A DNA stretch of 23,366 nt, from positions 5,593-28,958 of the forward strand of contig PMGP01000195.1 in the NCBI GenBank assembly GCA_003156235.1, written 5' to 3'. A program made the translations under genes and the position numbers. Shown one piece after another: positions 15,053 through 22,663 of this stretch (its first letter is position 1; every line of letters begins with the position of its first letter). The notes beneath the pieces are model-generated. The model was not told where the DNA came from. It searched no databases and saw nothing but the letters and a program-made list of their open reading frames with translations. Origin of the DNA: Acidobacteriaceae bacterium. Lineage in GTDB: Bacteria > Acidobacteriota > Terriglobia > Terriglobales > Acidobacteriaceae.

Positions 15053-17668
15053 ATTTCTCCGCGGGATCGCGAAACATTTGCTTCTATCTCAAGACAGGCG
15101 GGTATCCGGGAGTGGTTTGGCCGCGCGGGTCGCGGCCTTCCACTCCGGATTTTCTTTTACGCGTGGCTGCTTTTGCTGTTGCTGCTGATTCCTCTTAAAG
15201 ACACACGCCCCGGCAGCGCCCAGGCTGCGTATGACCGTGCCGTGCAGCTCTTTCAGCGTGGCGATCTGGCAAAAAGTCAGCAGGAAGCCAAACTGGGTGC
15301 GTGGCAATTCGAGGTATCCGATTCCGGTTGGGCCGCAAAGTTTCTCCTGCTGCAAGCGGAGATCATGACGCGACGCGGAATGTATAACGATTCCCTGCGC
15401 CTGCTCTCCGGCTATCTCCCCGATCCCTCCAACTCTCCGGAAGAAACCGTCCGCAAGCTGGCGATAGAGGCTGATGCCCTGGCGCGCCAGCAACAGTTGT
15501 CCGATGCTAACCAAAGGCTCTCCCAGGCCGAGAAACTCTGCAAGAGCGCCGAGTATGCATCCTGCGGCTATGTGCTTCGGACGCGTGGAATCCTGGCCGG
15601 CAGGCAAGGCCAACTTGCCGCCGCGCGGCAGTATTTTCTCGAAAGTCTTCTCTTTGCCCGCGCCCACCGGGACCGGTGGATGGAGGTTAGCTCGCTCAGC
15701 AACCTTGGATTTGCCGAGATGCAACTCGGTCGCTTTGATGAAGCGGTGGACTGGCTGAAATCCGCCCACCTCCAGGCCGTGGGGCTGGGCTTTGACAACT
15801 TGACGCAAATGATTGTAGGCAATCTCGGATGGGCCTATTACCAGTTGGGAGATGACGAGAGAGCGCTGGCACTGTTTCTTGAAGCGGAGAAGACTGCCGC
15901 AAAGCTCGGAGACATTCGCAATGAACTCAAATGGATCAGCAACGCCGGGGCTGTCTATCACGATCAAGGCGATTTGAACCGCTCCGCGCAGTCGTATCGA
16001 CAGGCGTTGGATTTGGCCACGCAGATCAACAGCAAGGAAGATATCGAGAACGCTCTGGAAAACCTGGCTCAGGTTTCAGTGGAATCTGGAAAGCTGGACG
16101 AGGCAAGCGCCTGGCTCGATCAGATAGCTCCCCTGGAGAGCGCGGGCAACAATCGGCTGAGTGCGAATGTGATGCTGACACAGGGAATGTTGGCCGCCGC
16201 CCGCCGCCAGAACCAGAAGGCGGAATCGCTCTATCGCGCCCTCCAAAACAATCCGGCAAGCCCAACGATGGCACGATTAAACGCCGGGAATGAGTTGGCT
16301 TTGTTATTTGAGCATGAAGGCAACTCCCAGGCAGCGGAGCAGATGTACAAAGCCACGCTGACCGCCTTCGAATCGGCGCGGGCGCAACTCAAGCACGAGA
16401 ACTCGCGGCTTCCCTTCGCAGCCAATGCCATCGGCATCTACGACGACTACATTCAACTGCTGGTGAAAGAAGGCAAGAGCGAAGTGGCTTTGGCCGTGGC
16501 TAACAAGAGCCGCGCTCGGATGCTGGCGCAAGGCCTGGGCGTGGCCGGGAACAAAGCCTCCTTCCAGCCCGCAACTCTGAATCCCCGCCAGATCGCCCGG
16601 CAATCCGGCGCAACGCTGCTCTTCTACTGGCTGGGAGGCGAGCAGTCGTACTTGTGGGTCATCACGCCAGCTAAGATTACGCTGGTTCAGCTCCCCTCGC
16701 AGACGGAGATTGTGCCTCGCATCAAGCGTTACCGCCAGGCTCTGCTTGACCTGGAGGATCCGCTGCAAACCGGCAACGAAGACGGACAATCGCTTTATAA
16801 AATCCTGGTCGCTCCCGCCGCCAAGCTCATCCCTCCGAACTCTCCGGTCATGATTCTGGCCGATAGCTGGCTGAGCCCGTTGAACTTTGAAACCCTGCTG
16901 GCTCCCGGCCCCGGCCCCAGGGCTGGCCGCGGCGCAGACCCGGCTCCACGCCTGCATTACTGGATTGAGGACGCAACCCTGCTCTCGGCCATGTCGCTGG
17001 ACCTGCTGGCTTCGGCAAAGCCCGCACGCGGAATCAGTCGAAAGCTGCTCCTGCTGGGCAATCCCGTCTCGCCCAACCCTGACTATCCCAGCCTGCCGCT
17101 TTTCGGCGCGGAGATGACGCGAATTGAAAAGCATTTTGCAGCGCACCATGCTGCTGTCTTCGCGGCAGAACAAGCCACTCCCGCGACCTATCTCGCCGGC
17201 AATCCGGCGCAGTACTCCTACATCCATTTTGTCTCTCATGCGGTTGCCAGCCGCACAGACCCTCTGGATTCGGCTATCATCCTTTCGGGTTCCACGCTCT
17301 CCGGCGGCAATACCGGCGAGGCTTCCTTCAGGCTCTACGCGCGCGACATCATGCAGCATCCCATCGACGCCCGGCTGGTCACCATCTCGGCCTGTTATGG
17401 CAGCGGCACTCGCTCCTATGCGGGAGAAGGATTAGTAGGCCTCTCCTGGGCATTTCTTCGCGCCGGCGCGCACAACGTCATCGGCGCGCTCTGGGAGGTA
17501 AGTGACGATTCGACGCCGCGCCTGATGGACACTCTCTATCAGGGTCTGGAAAACGGCCAGGCCCCGGCACTCGCGCTGCGCAATGCAAAACTTGACTTAC
17601 TGCATTCACAGAGCAGATTTAGCAAACCATTTTTCTGGGCCCCATTCCAGATTTATACCAGGCGGTAA
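15053..17668 (+). CDS. Membrane-anchored TPR-CHAT caspase-like protease (start uncertain)
   Basis: A long protein (about 871 aa from the start used here) with an N-terminal signal anchor (RIFFYAWLLLLLLLIPL), a superhelix of tetratricopeptide repeats over about 15210-16500, and a C-terminal CHAT domain over about 16600-17650. The caspase-type dyad is intact: His in HFVSHA (codon 17237-17239) and Cys in TISACYGSG (codon 17393-17395), followed by GEGLVGLSWAFLRAG and ALWEVSD typical of CHAT. CHAT proteases cut partner proteins in bacterial signalling and defence. The start is a puzzle: from the ATG at 14798, where the frame is plainly a shadow of the previous gene, the next ATG, GTG or TTG is TTG at 15173 inside the membrane segment. 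ATT at 15053 is given as a placeholder; a frameshift is the alternative. Confidence 0.85.
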   Translation: MSPRDRETFASISRQAGIREWFGRAGRGLPLRIFFYAWLLLLLLLIPLKDTRPGSAQAAYDRAVQLFQRGDLAKSQQEAKLGAWQFEVSDSGWAAKFLLLQAEIMTRRGMYNDSLRLLSGYLPDPSNSPEETVRKLAIEADALARQQQLSDANQRLSQAEKLCKSAEYASCGYVLRTRGILAGRQGQLAAARQYFLESLLFARAHRDRWMEVSSLSNLGFAEMQLGRFDEAVDWLKSAHLQAVGLGFDNLTQMIVGNLGWAYYQLGDDERALALFLEAEKTAAKLGDIRNELKWISNAGAVYHDQGDLNRSAQSYRQALDLATQINSKEDIENALENLAQVSVESGKLDEASAWLDQIAPLESAGNNRLSANVMLTQGMLAAARRQNQKAESLYRALQNNPASPTMARLNAGNELALLFEHEGNSQAAEQMYKATLTAFESARAQLKHENSRLPFAANAIGIYDDYIQLLVKEGKSEVALAVANKSRARMLAQGLGVAGNKASFQPATLNPRQIARQSGATLLFYWLGGEQSYLWVITPAKITLVQLPSQTEIVPRIKRYRQALLDLEDPLQTGNEDGQSLYKILVAPAAKLIPPNSPVMILADSWLSPLNFETLLAPGPGPRAGRGADPAPRLHYWIEDATLLSAMSLDLLASAKPARGISRKLLLLGNPVSPNPDYPSLPLFGAEMTRIEKHFAAHHAAVFAAEQATPATYLAGNPAQYSYIHFVSHAVASRTDPLDSAIILSGSTLSGGNTGEASFRLYARDIMQHPIDARLVTISACYGSGTRSYAGEGLVGLSWAFLRAGAHNVIGALWEVSDDSTPRLMDTLYQGLENGQAPALALRNAKLDLLHSQSRFSKPFFWAPFQIYTRR

Positions 17669-17764
17669 ATCGCTAGCGACACCAGCCTTCCGCACACCCG
17701 CGCGAGTTTCATAATTCAATGTTGGAGCGCACGGAGTGTATGTTATCCTTACCCGTAAGCTACT

Positions 17765-18028
17765 ATGGAAAACATTTCACAACAACTCAAACAGATTATT
17801 ATTGCCGGTTTGCGGATCAAGGACAGAACTGCCGAGGATCTGAGCGACGATCAGCAGTTATTGGGTGGCGATCTGGAGATCGATTCCATCGACATTTTGC
17901 AGCTCATTCTGGAAATTGAGAGGCGCTTTGGAATCAAGCTTGTCGATGGCGAGTTCGACGAGAGCGCCTGGCAGAGCATCGCCACCCTGGCTGCAGTTGT
18001 CGAAGCCAAGGTCGCGGCCAAAAACTGA
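17765..18028 (+). CDS. Acyl carrier protein
   Basis: An 87-aa acidic four-helix carrier protein that holds the growing acyl chain as a thioester on 4'-phosphopantetheine. The attachment motif is LEIDSIDILQL with Ser41; the residue before it is Asp, as usual, and the following Ile replaces the more common Leu of DSL. Length matches typical ACPs. It is the first gene of the biosynthetic operon, 96 bp after the CHAT gene and 22 bp ahead of the radical SAM gene. No strong Shine-Dalgarno is visible before the ATG. Probably a dedicated ACP for this pathway rather than the housekeeping AcpP, judging from context and its divergent sequence. Confidence 0.9.
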   Translation: MENISQQLKQIIIAGLRIKDRTAEDLSDDQQLLGGDLEIDSIDILQLILEIERRFGIKLVDGEFDESAWQSIATLAAVVEAKVAAKN

Positions 18029-18050
18029 ACTTTCAGGAGCAATCCAGGCC

Positions 18051-19526
18051 ATGCTGACCGGCAACAGGATGAAACCCTCCCGAGTATTGCTGGTTGAATG
18101 CAACAACATGAACAAGTGGGTGGGCACGACCATGCCCTACGAGATGCATGTTCCACCCATCGGTCTCATGTATCTGGCCTCCAGCATCCGCGCGGCGCTT
18201 CCCGGCGTCGAAATGCGCATCGTCGAGTCTTCGCTCTCCTGCCCTGACGACGAAGGATTTCTGCGCATCCTGCGGGAGTATCAACCTGATGTCGTTGGCC
18301 TTCGCTCCATCGCATTTTTTCTCGAGGAACTGCAGCGTGTGGCGTCGCTGGTGCGCGCCCATTGTGACGCCGCGCTGATCGTGGGCGGGCCGATTGTCAA
18401 AGCCTACAAGCAGCGGCTTTTTGAAGAAGTCCCGGAGATAGAAATTGCCGTTCAAGGCGAAGGAGAACAGGCCTTGGCCGAGCTGCTTTCAGGAGCTTCT
18501 CCCAGCTCGGTTCCAGGCGTGCTCTATCGCGACGGCGGCAGAGTGGTGGAGAATGCCGAGCGGCTTGAAAACGCCGCCATCGACAGCCTGCCCTTTCCCG
18601 CCTACGATCTGATCGACATTGGCCAGTACCAGCGCCAGCTCAGCTATGCATACAATCACCGGCGTCAGGGAGTGCTGCTGACCAGCCGCGGCTGCGTCTA
18701 TGGCTGCACTTATTGCTTCAGCCATTGGAAAGGCATTCGCTTGCGCAGCGCCGCCAATATCTTTCAGGAAATCGCTGTGTTGTACGATCAGTACGGCATC
18801 CGGGATTTTTACATCATCGACGACATTTTCAACGTCGATGTGAAGCGCTCGCTGGCTTTGTTCGACATGATCCAGGCCGCGGGTTTCAAGCTGCGGATGT
18901 ATTTTGTAAACGGCCTGCGCGCCGATATTGCCAGCGAAAAGTTTGTGGATCGCGCCATCGAGGCGGGCGCCATATGGTTTACGTATGCGGTCGAGTCCGC
19001 CTCCGAAGAGATTCAGAACCTGGTGCGCAAGCATCTGAACCTGGAGAAAGCCCGCCAGATCATCGCCTACACACAGAAACAGAATGTTGCCGTCAATATT
19101 TCGACCATGTACGGTTTTCCTACCGAAACCCGCGCGATGGCGCAGCGCACACTGGACTGGCTGGGCGAACTCCCCAAGGCGTCGCTGCTGCCTTACCACT
19201 TCTGCCTGCGCTTCTTTCCCGGCTGCGAGATCAATCAACAAGCCATCGATGCGGGCTGGGATGAAGAGCGGATGGGGCTGACCAGCCGATTCTCCTACAA
19301 CGACATGGCGATGGGCACGCCCACCTTGTCGAAGCATGAGATGAATGAGATTCAGATCGAGTATCATCGCCGTTTCGGCATGAGCAATCCCGCCGCCGTT
19401 GATGCAGCGGTGCGCACGCTGCGCTCCATCGGATACGAGGACACGGAGATTGTTCATATGTACTCGGTGCTGATGCGCAAAATGATCCACGAGGTAAGCG
19501 AACTGACGCAGGCAGGTGGCCATTGA
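18051..19526 (+). CDS. B12-binding-domain radical SAM protein
   Basis: A 491-aa enzyme with an N-terminal cobalamin-binding-type Rossmann domain (about residues 10-145, with PPIGLMYLASSIR, DVVGLRSIAF and ALIVGGP) and a radical SAM barrel (about 205-420). The [4Fe-4S] ligands are C215, C219 and C222 in RGCVYGCTYC; FTYAVESASEE is a typical later strand. Such enzymes methylate or rearrange unreactive carbons. The frame is open upstream through the ACP gene, but ATG at 18051 follows AGGAG by 12 bases and fits the domain boundary; ATG at 18069 is an alternative. It overlaps the acyltransferase gene by 4 bp (TTGA). Among ACP and ketosynthase genes it probably modifies an acyl chain, such as by C-methylation, cyclisation or C-C coupling; the exact reaction cannot be read from sequence. 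Confidence 0.9.
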   Translation: MLTGNRMKPSRVLLVECNNMNKWVGTTMPYEMHVPPIGLMYLASSIRAALPGVEMRIVESSLSCPDDEGFLRILREYQPDVVGLRSIAFFLEELQRVASLVRAHCDAALIVGGPIVKAYKQRLFEEVPEIEIAVQGEGEQALAELLSGASPSSVPGVLYRDGGRVVENAERLENAAIDSLPFPAYDLIDIGQYQRQLSYAYNHRRQGVLLTSRGCVYGCTYCFSHWKGIRLRSAANIFQEIAVLYDQYGIRDFYIIDDIFNVDVKRSLALFDMIQAAGFKLRMYFVNGLRADIASEKFVDRAIEAGAIWFTYAVESASEEIQNLVRKHLNLEKARQIIAYTQKQNVAVNISTMYGFPTETRAMAQRTLDWLGELPKASLLPYHFCLRFFPGCEINQQAIDAGWDEERMGLTSRFSYNDMAMGTPTLSKHEMNEIQIEYHRRFGMSNPAAVDAAVRTLRSIGYEDTEIVHMYSVLMRKMIHEVSELTQAGGH

Positions 19527-20428
19527 AGCGTTGGTACCGGCATCGCTTTCATAATGTGAGCGCACTCAACATTGTGTTTTCTACCATGCGCTGGATGCCG
19601 CGATTCGCGCAGCCGCTCCTCGCGGCAATCACCGCTTTAATTTTCTTTCTACTGTTAAAGCGTGAGCGCCGCGCCGTGGCTGGCAACCTGCGCCAAGTCT
19701 CGGGCAAGCGAGGGCTTGGGCTGCAATGGAAGGTCTATCGCGTCTTCTATTCTTTTTGCGATTTGATCGTTTCCTACACGTGCGTACCCCAGGCCAGCCA
19801 TGAGCAACTGCGCTCCATGCTGGCCAATGGTGAGCGCGGCGCTGATGTGATCGACCGCTGTTTGCAGGCGGGCCGCGGGCTGATCGTGTGGACGGCGCAT
19901 CTGGGCAATCCGGAGTTTGCCTCGCGCCTGCTGGAGATGCATGGCCGCCCTGTCAACGTAGCGCGCGTGGTGGAGGACAATCCCGCGGAGAGAATGTTGC
20001 GTGACCGGATGAGCAACGAGCGGCTGCGGATCGTGGACCTGCGCGGCGGCGCGCGAGCAACCATCGAGCTGTTGCAGGCGCTCGGCCGCAATGAGATCGT
20101 CGCCATTCAGGGAGATCGTGTTTACCATCCGCGTCATGGCGCTGAGGTCATGTTTTTCGCTGCGCCGGCGGAGTTTCCGCTGGGGCCGTTTCTGTTGTCA
20201 CAAGTCTCGGGCGCGCCCGTGCTGCCCGGCTTCGTCGTCCGCCGCGGCTGGCTGCGTTATCGAGTCTTGCTGGGCGAACCGATTCTGCCCGCCTCCTCGG
20301 GCAATGGCGACGAAGACCAGCGAAGCGGCTTGCGTCAGGCTGTGCGGTTTCTCGAAATGCAGCTGACGAATTACTATGATCAGTGGGTAAATTTTTTCGA
20401 TTTCTGGCCGGTTCCTCCTCGTGATTGA
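19523..20428 (+). CDS. LpxL/HtrB-like lysophospholipid acyltransferase
   Basis: A 301-aa inner-membrane acyltransferase of the lipid A late-acyltransferase type, which transfers acyl chains from ACP to a lipid or other acceptor. It has a basic N-terminus, one hydrophobic segment (about residues 28-45), the catalytic H-x4-E motif at H126-E131 (TAHLGNPE), a downstream GDRVYHPRHG segment matching the second conserved block, and the C-terminal QWVNFFDFWP commonly seen in cluster-associated members. The start is TTG, overlapping the radical SAM stop as TTGA with AGGTGG just upstream; a GTG at 19556 is less likely. Its end overlaps the ketosynthase start by 8 bp. It probably attaches the pathway product to its final carrier in the envelope. 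Confidence 0.88.
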   Translation: MKRWYRHRFHNVSALNIVFSTMRWMPRFAQPLLAAITALIFFLLLKRERRAVAGNLRQVSGKRGLGLQWKVYRVFYSFCDLIVSYTCVPQASHEQLRSMLANGERGADVIDRCLQAGRGLIVWTAHLGNPEFASRLLEMHGRPVNVARVVEDNPAERMLRDRMSNERLRIVDLRGGARATIELLQALGRNEIVAIQGDRVYHPRHGAEVMFFAAPAEFPLGPFLLSQVSGAPVLPGFVVRRGWLRYRVLLGEPILPASSGNGDEDQRSGLRQAVRFLEMQLTNYYDQWVNFFDFWPVPPRD

Positions 20429-21623
20429 TGCGCGCAATACCATTGTTGTGACCGGGATTGGCGTGATCAGTCCCTATGGCATCGGCTTGTCCGTTCTGCG
20501 GGATGGGATGCTGCGGGGTCAATGCTGTCTCAATCCCGCTGAGGAACTCTATCCCGGCTTTCATGGAACAGTTGCGGCTGTCGGCGCTTTGCCGTCTCTG
20601 ACTGAGGTTGATCGCTACTCGCGCACCGACCGGCTGGCGATGGCGGCGGCGCGCGATGCCGTGGCGGATTTCACCGGCTCAGGCAGCATCTTGCGCGAGA
20701 GCGGCATCGTGATGGCCAGTACGGTGGCTGGGTTGACCGAGATTGATCCGGAGATCTCTCAAGGTCCGGCTGCCTGGTATCAGAACGGCGGATTGACGCG
20801 CGCCGCATCCTATCCCGTGTCGCGGGTGGCCGCGTCCGTTGGAGAGCAGCTAGGCATTCTGGGCCCCGCCTGCGCCGTTTCGGTAGCCTGCGCCTCGGGC
20901 GCGATGGCCATCGCGTTAGCCGCCAACATGCTGCTCGATGACGCCGCCCCGATGGTTCTGGCAGGGGGAAGCGATGCGCTCTGTCCGTTCACGCTGAGTG
21001 GTTTCAATTCGCTTCAGGCCTTGGATCCGGAGCCTTGCCGTCCCTTCGACCAGAATCGCAATGGGCTGAATATTGGCGAGGGCGCGGCCGTGCTGGTGCT
21101 GGAAACTCTGGACCACGCAACCCGGCGCGACGCCACTATTCTCGTTGTCTTGCGAGGCTGGGCTATGACCAACGATGCCTCCCATCCCACCGCGCCGCAG
21201 AAGGATGGCATCGGGCTGGCCTTATGCATTCAGCGCGCTTTGGAGATGGCGGCTTGCGGCGTTGACGAGGTCGGCTACGTGAATGCCCACGGCACGGGCA
21301 CACCCTTGAACGACATCGCGGAAACCCATGCGTACGAAAGCGCCTTCCAGGGACGCAGCCGCCCCATTCCGGTTTCGTCAACAAAATCCTACTTCGGGCA
21401 CTGCCTGGGTGCGGCCGGCGCTCTGGAGGCTGCCATTACCATTTCGGCGATGCAGAACAGCGCGCTATACCCCACCCTTCGTCTAACCAACCCTATCGAG
21501 AGTGATCAGGTCGATTGGTTGCGTGGCGAACTGCGCCGCCAGCCGCTGCCCATGGCCATGTCGGTCTCCGCGGGCTTTGGCGGCAGCAATACGGCGCTGC
21601 TCTTCGGGAGGCCCCGCGCATGA
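20421..21623 (+). CDS. Beta-ketoacyl-ACP synthase, FabF type
   Basis: A 400-aa elongating ketosynthase of the KAS II type, condensing an acyl thioester with malonyl-ACP. The complete catalytic set is present: Cys157 in VSVACASGA, His290 in NAHGTGTPLND, Lys322 and His327 in STKSYFGHCLGAAG. It begins with the usual VVTGIGVISPYG strand and ends with SAGFGGSNTALLF. The GTG start at 20421 overlaps the acyltransferase by 8 bp, and its stop overlaps the next gene by 4 bp (ATGA), so coupled translation is likely. Paired with the following inactive homologue, it may form a KS/chain-length-factor heterodimer. Confidence 0.93.
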   Translation: MIDARNTIVVTGIGVISPYGIGLSVLRDGMLRGQCCLNPAEELYPGFHGTVAAVGALPSLTEVDRYSRTDRLAMAAARDAVADFTGSGSILRESGIVMASTVAGLTEIDPEISQGPAAWYQNGGLTRAASYPVSRVAASVGEQLGILGPACAVSVACASGAMAIALAANMLLDDAAPMVLAGGSDALCPFTLSGFNSLQALDPEPCRPFDQNRNGLNIGEGAAVLVLETLDHATRRDATILVVLRGWAMTNDASHPTAPQKDGIGLALCIQRALEMAACGVDEVGYVNAHGTGTPLNDIAETHAYESAFQGRSRPIPVSSTKSYFGHCLGAAGALEAAITISAMQNSALYPTLRLTNPIESDQVDWLRGELRRQPLPMAMSVSAGFGGSNTALLFGRPRA

Positions 21624-22663
21624 ATACGACCTTGCCCGTGATTACCGGAATCGGCTCCGTGACCCCTTATGGCCCGCTGGCAGGACTCATTCCTACTGAA
21701 GCATCCTTGCAGCCCAGTGCCATCACCGCCTGGAGCACGCCCGGGCTGCGCCGCGCCTTTCTGGTCGAGCCGTTTCGCCCCGCGAACATCGTACCGGGAT
21801 TGAAAACCCGGCGTTTGGATTCTCTTTCGGCGTGGGCGCTGGTGGCCGCGTCGCTGGCCTTGCGCGATGCGGGCGTTGACCTGAACTTGATGGATCGTTC
21901 CCGCATCGCCGTTTTCTTTGCCACCGGCTTGGGCTGCGTCGAACTCACCATGGCTTTCTATCAAAGCGCCGCTGCAAATGGCTGGGCGGGGACCGACCCC
22001 ATCACCTTTCCTGAGACGCTCAGCAATGCGCCGGCCGGTCATGTGGCCCTCTTTCACGATCTGCGCGGTCCCAACGTGACCATCGGCAGCAAGAGCTTTG
22101 CGGCGGAGAGCGCGTTGCTGCAAGCTGCTTCCCTGTTGCGTCATGGGCAGGCCGATATGGCCATCGTGCTTGCTGGTGACACGCTCACCCAGGCCGTTTA
22201 CGAGTGGTACGAGGTCGCGCAACTGCTTGATCCAGCTTGCTTCAGCCAGGAGCCTTTGTCGTCCGCGCCCGGATTTGTGCCCAGCGAAGGGGTCGTAGCC
22301 ATGGTACTGGAAGCTGCTGATCGACCGGCATCGCGTCCCTACGCAGCTCTCGGCGCAGGCCGTTGGGCAACGGGCGGCGATGCATCGGCTGGCGTGAGAC
22401 AGTTGTTGGGAGATCTCCAGCCGGACTTTATCATCTATAGCGCGCCATCCGCTTCCAGTTCTTCAACCTGCTCGGCACGCGATCTGTTTGACGAGCGCGC
22501 AACGATCTTTCCCGCGCAGACGGTTGCCGCGGGCATGGGTGATTCCGGCGGCCTTTTACACATTTTGATGGCTTTGAGCAAGCGCCCTGGGAGCGGCCAG
22601 GCTCTGCTGCTGGGAACGTCCGCTCACGGCGGCTATGCCGCGCTGCGACTGGAGCTGCGTTGA
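21620..22663 (+). CDS. Ketosynthase homologue without catalytic residues (chain-length-factor-like)
   Basis: A 347-aa thiolase-fold protein related to the preceding KS (PVITGIGSVTPYG at the start, GHVALFHDLRGPNVTIG in the middle) but shorter and degenerate. The nucleophilic Cys position is Ser159 in GSKSFAAESA, the HGTGT loop is missing (replaced by a Ser-rich stretch, YSAPSASSSS), and the K-x4-GH site reads AAGMGDSGG. It should not condense on its own. The arrangement KS then inactive KS is that of type II polyketide and aryl-polyene systems, where the second subunit sets chain length. The ATG overlaps the previous stop (ATGA), with GGGAGG 8 bases upstream. A decarboxylating or structural role is an alternative. 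Confidence 0.85.
   Translation: MNTTLPVITGIGSVTPYGPLAGLIPTEASLQPSAITAWSTPGLRRAFLVEPFRPANIVPGLKTRRLDSLSAWALVAASLALRDAGVDLNLMDRSRIAVFFATGLGCVELTMAFYQSAAANGWAGTDPITFPETLSNAPAGHVALFHDLRGPNVTIGSKSFAAESALLQAASLLRHGQADMAIVLAGDTLTQAVYEWYEVAQLLDPACFSQEPLSSAPGFVPSEGVVAMVLEAADRPASRPYAALGAGRWATGGDASAGVRQLLGDLQPDFIIYSAPSASSSSTCSARDLFDERATIFPAQTVAAGMGDSGGLLHILMALSKRPGSGQALLLGTSAHGGYAALRLELR

Noticed and set aside
16304..17359. 351-aa minus-strand open frame in the CHAT gene
   Set aside because: Shadow; the plus frame carries TPR and CHAT motifs throughout.
17670..17679. Palindrome TCGCTAGCGA right after the CHAT stop as a terminator
   Set aside because: A 10-base palindrome without a loop or T-run; too short to call.
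18489..19565. 358-aa minus-strand open frame opposite the radical SAM gene
   Set aside because: Shadow; it runs across the 4-bp gene overlap and shows no protein features.
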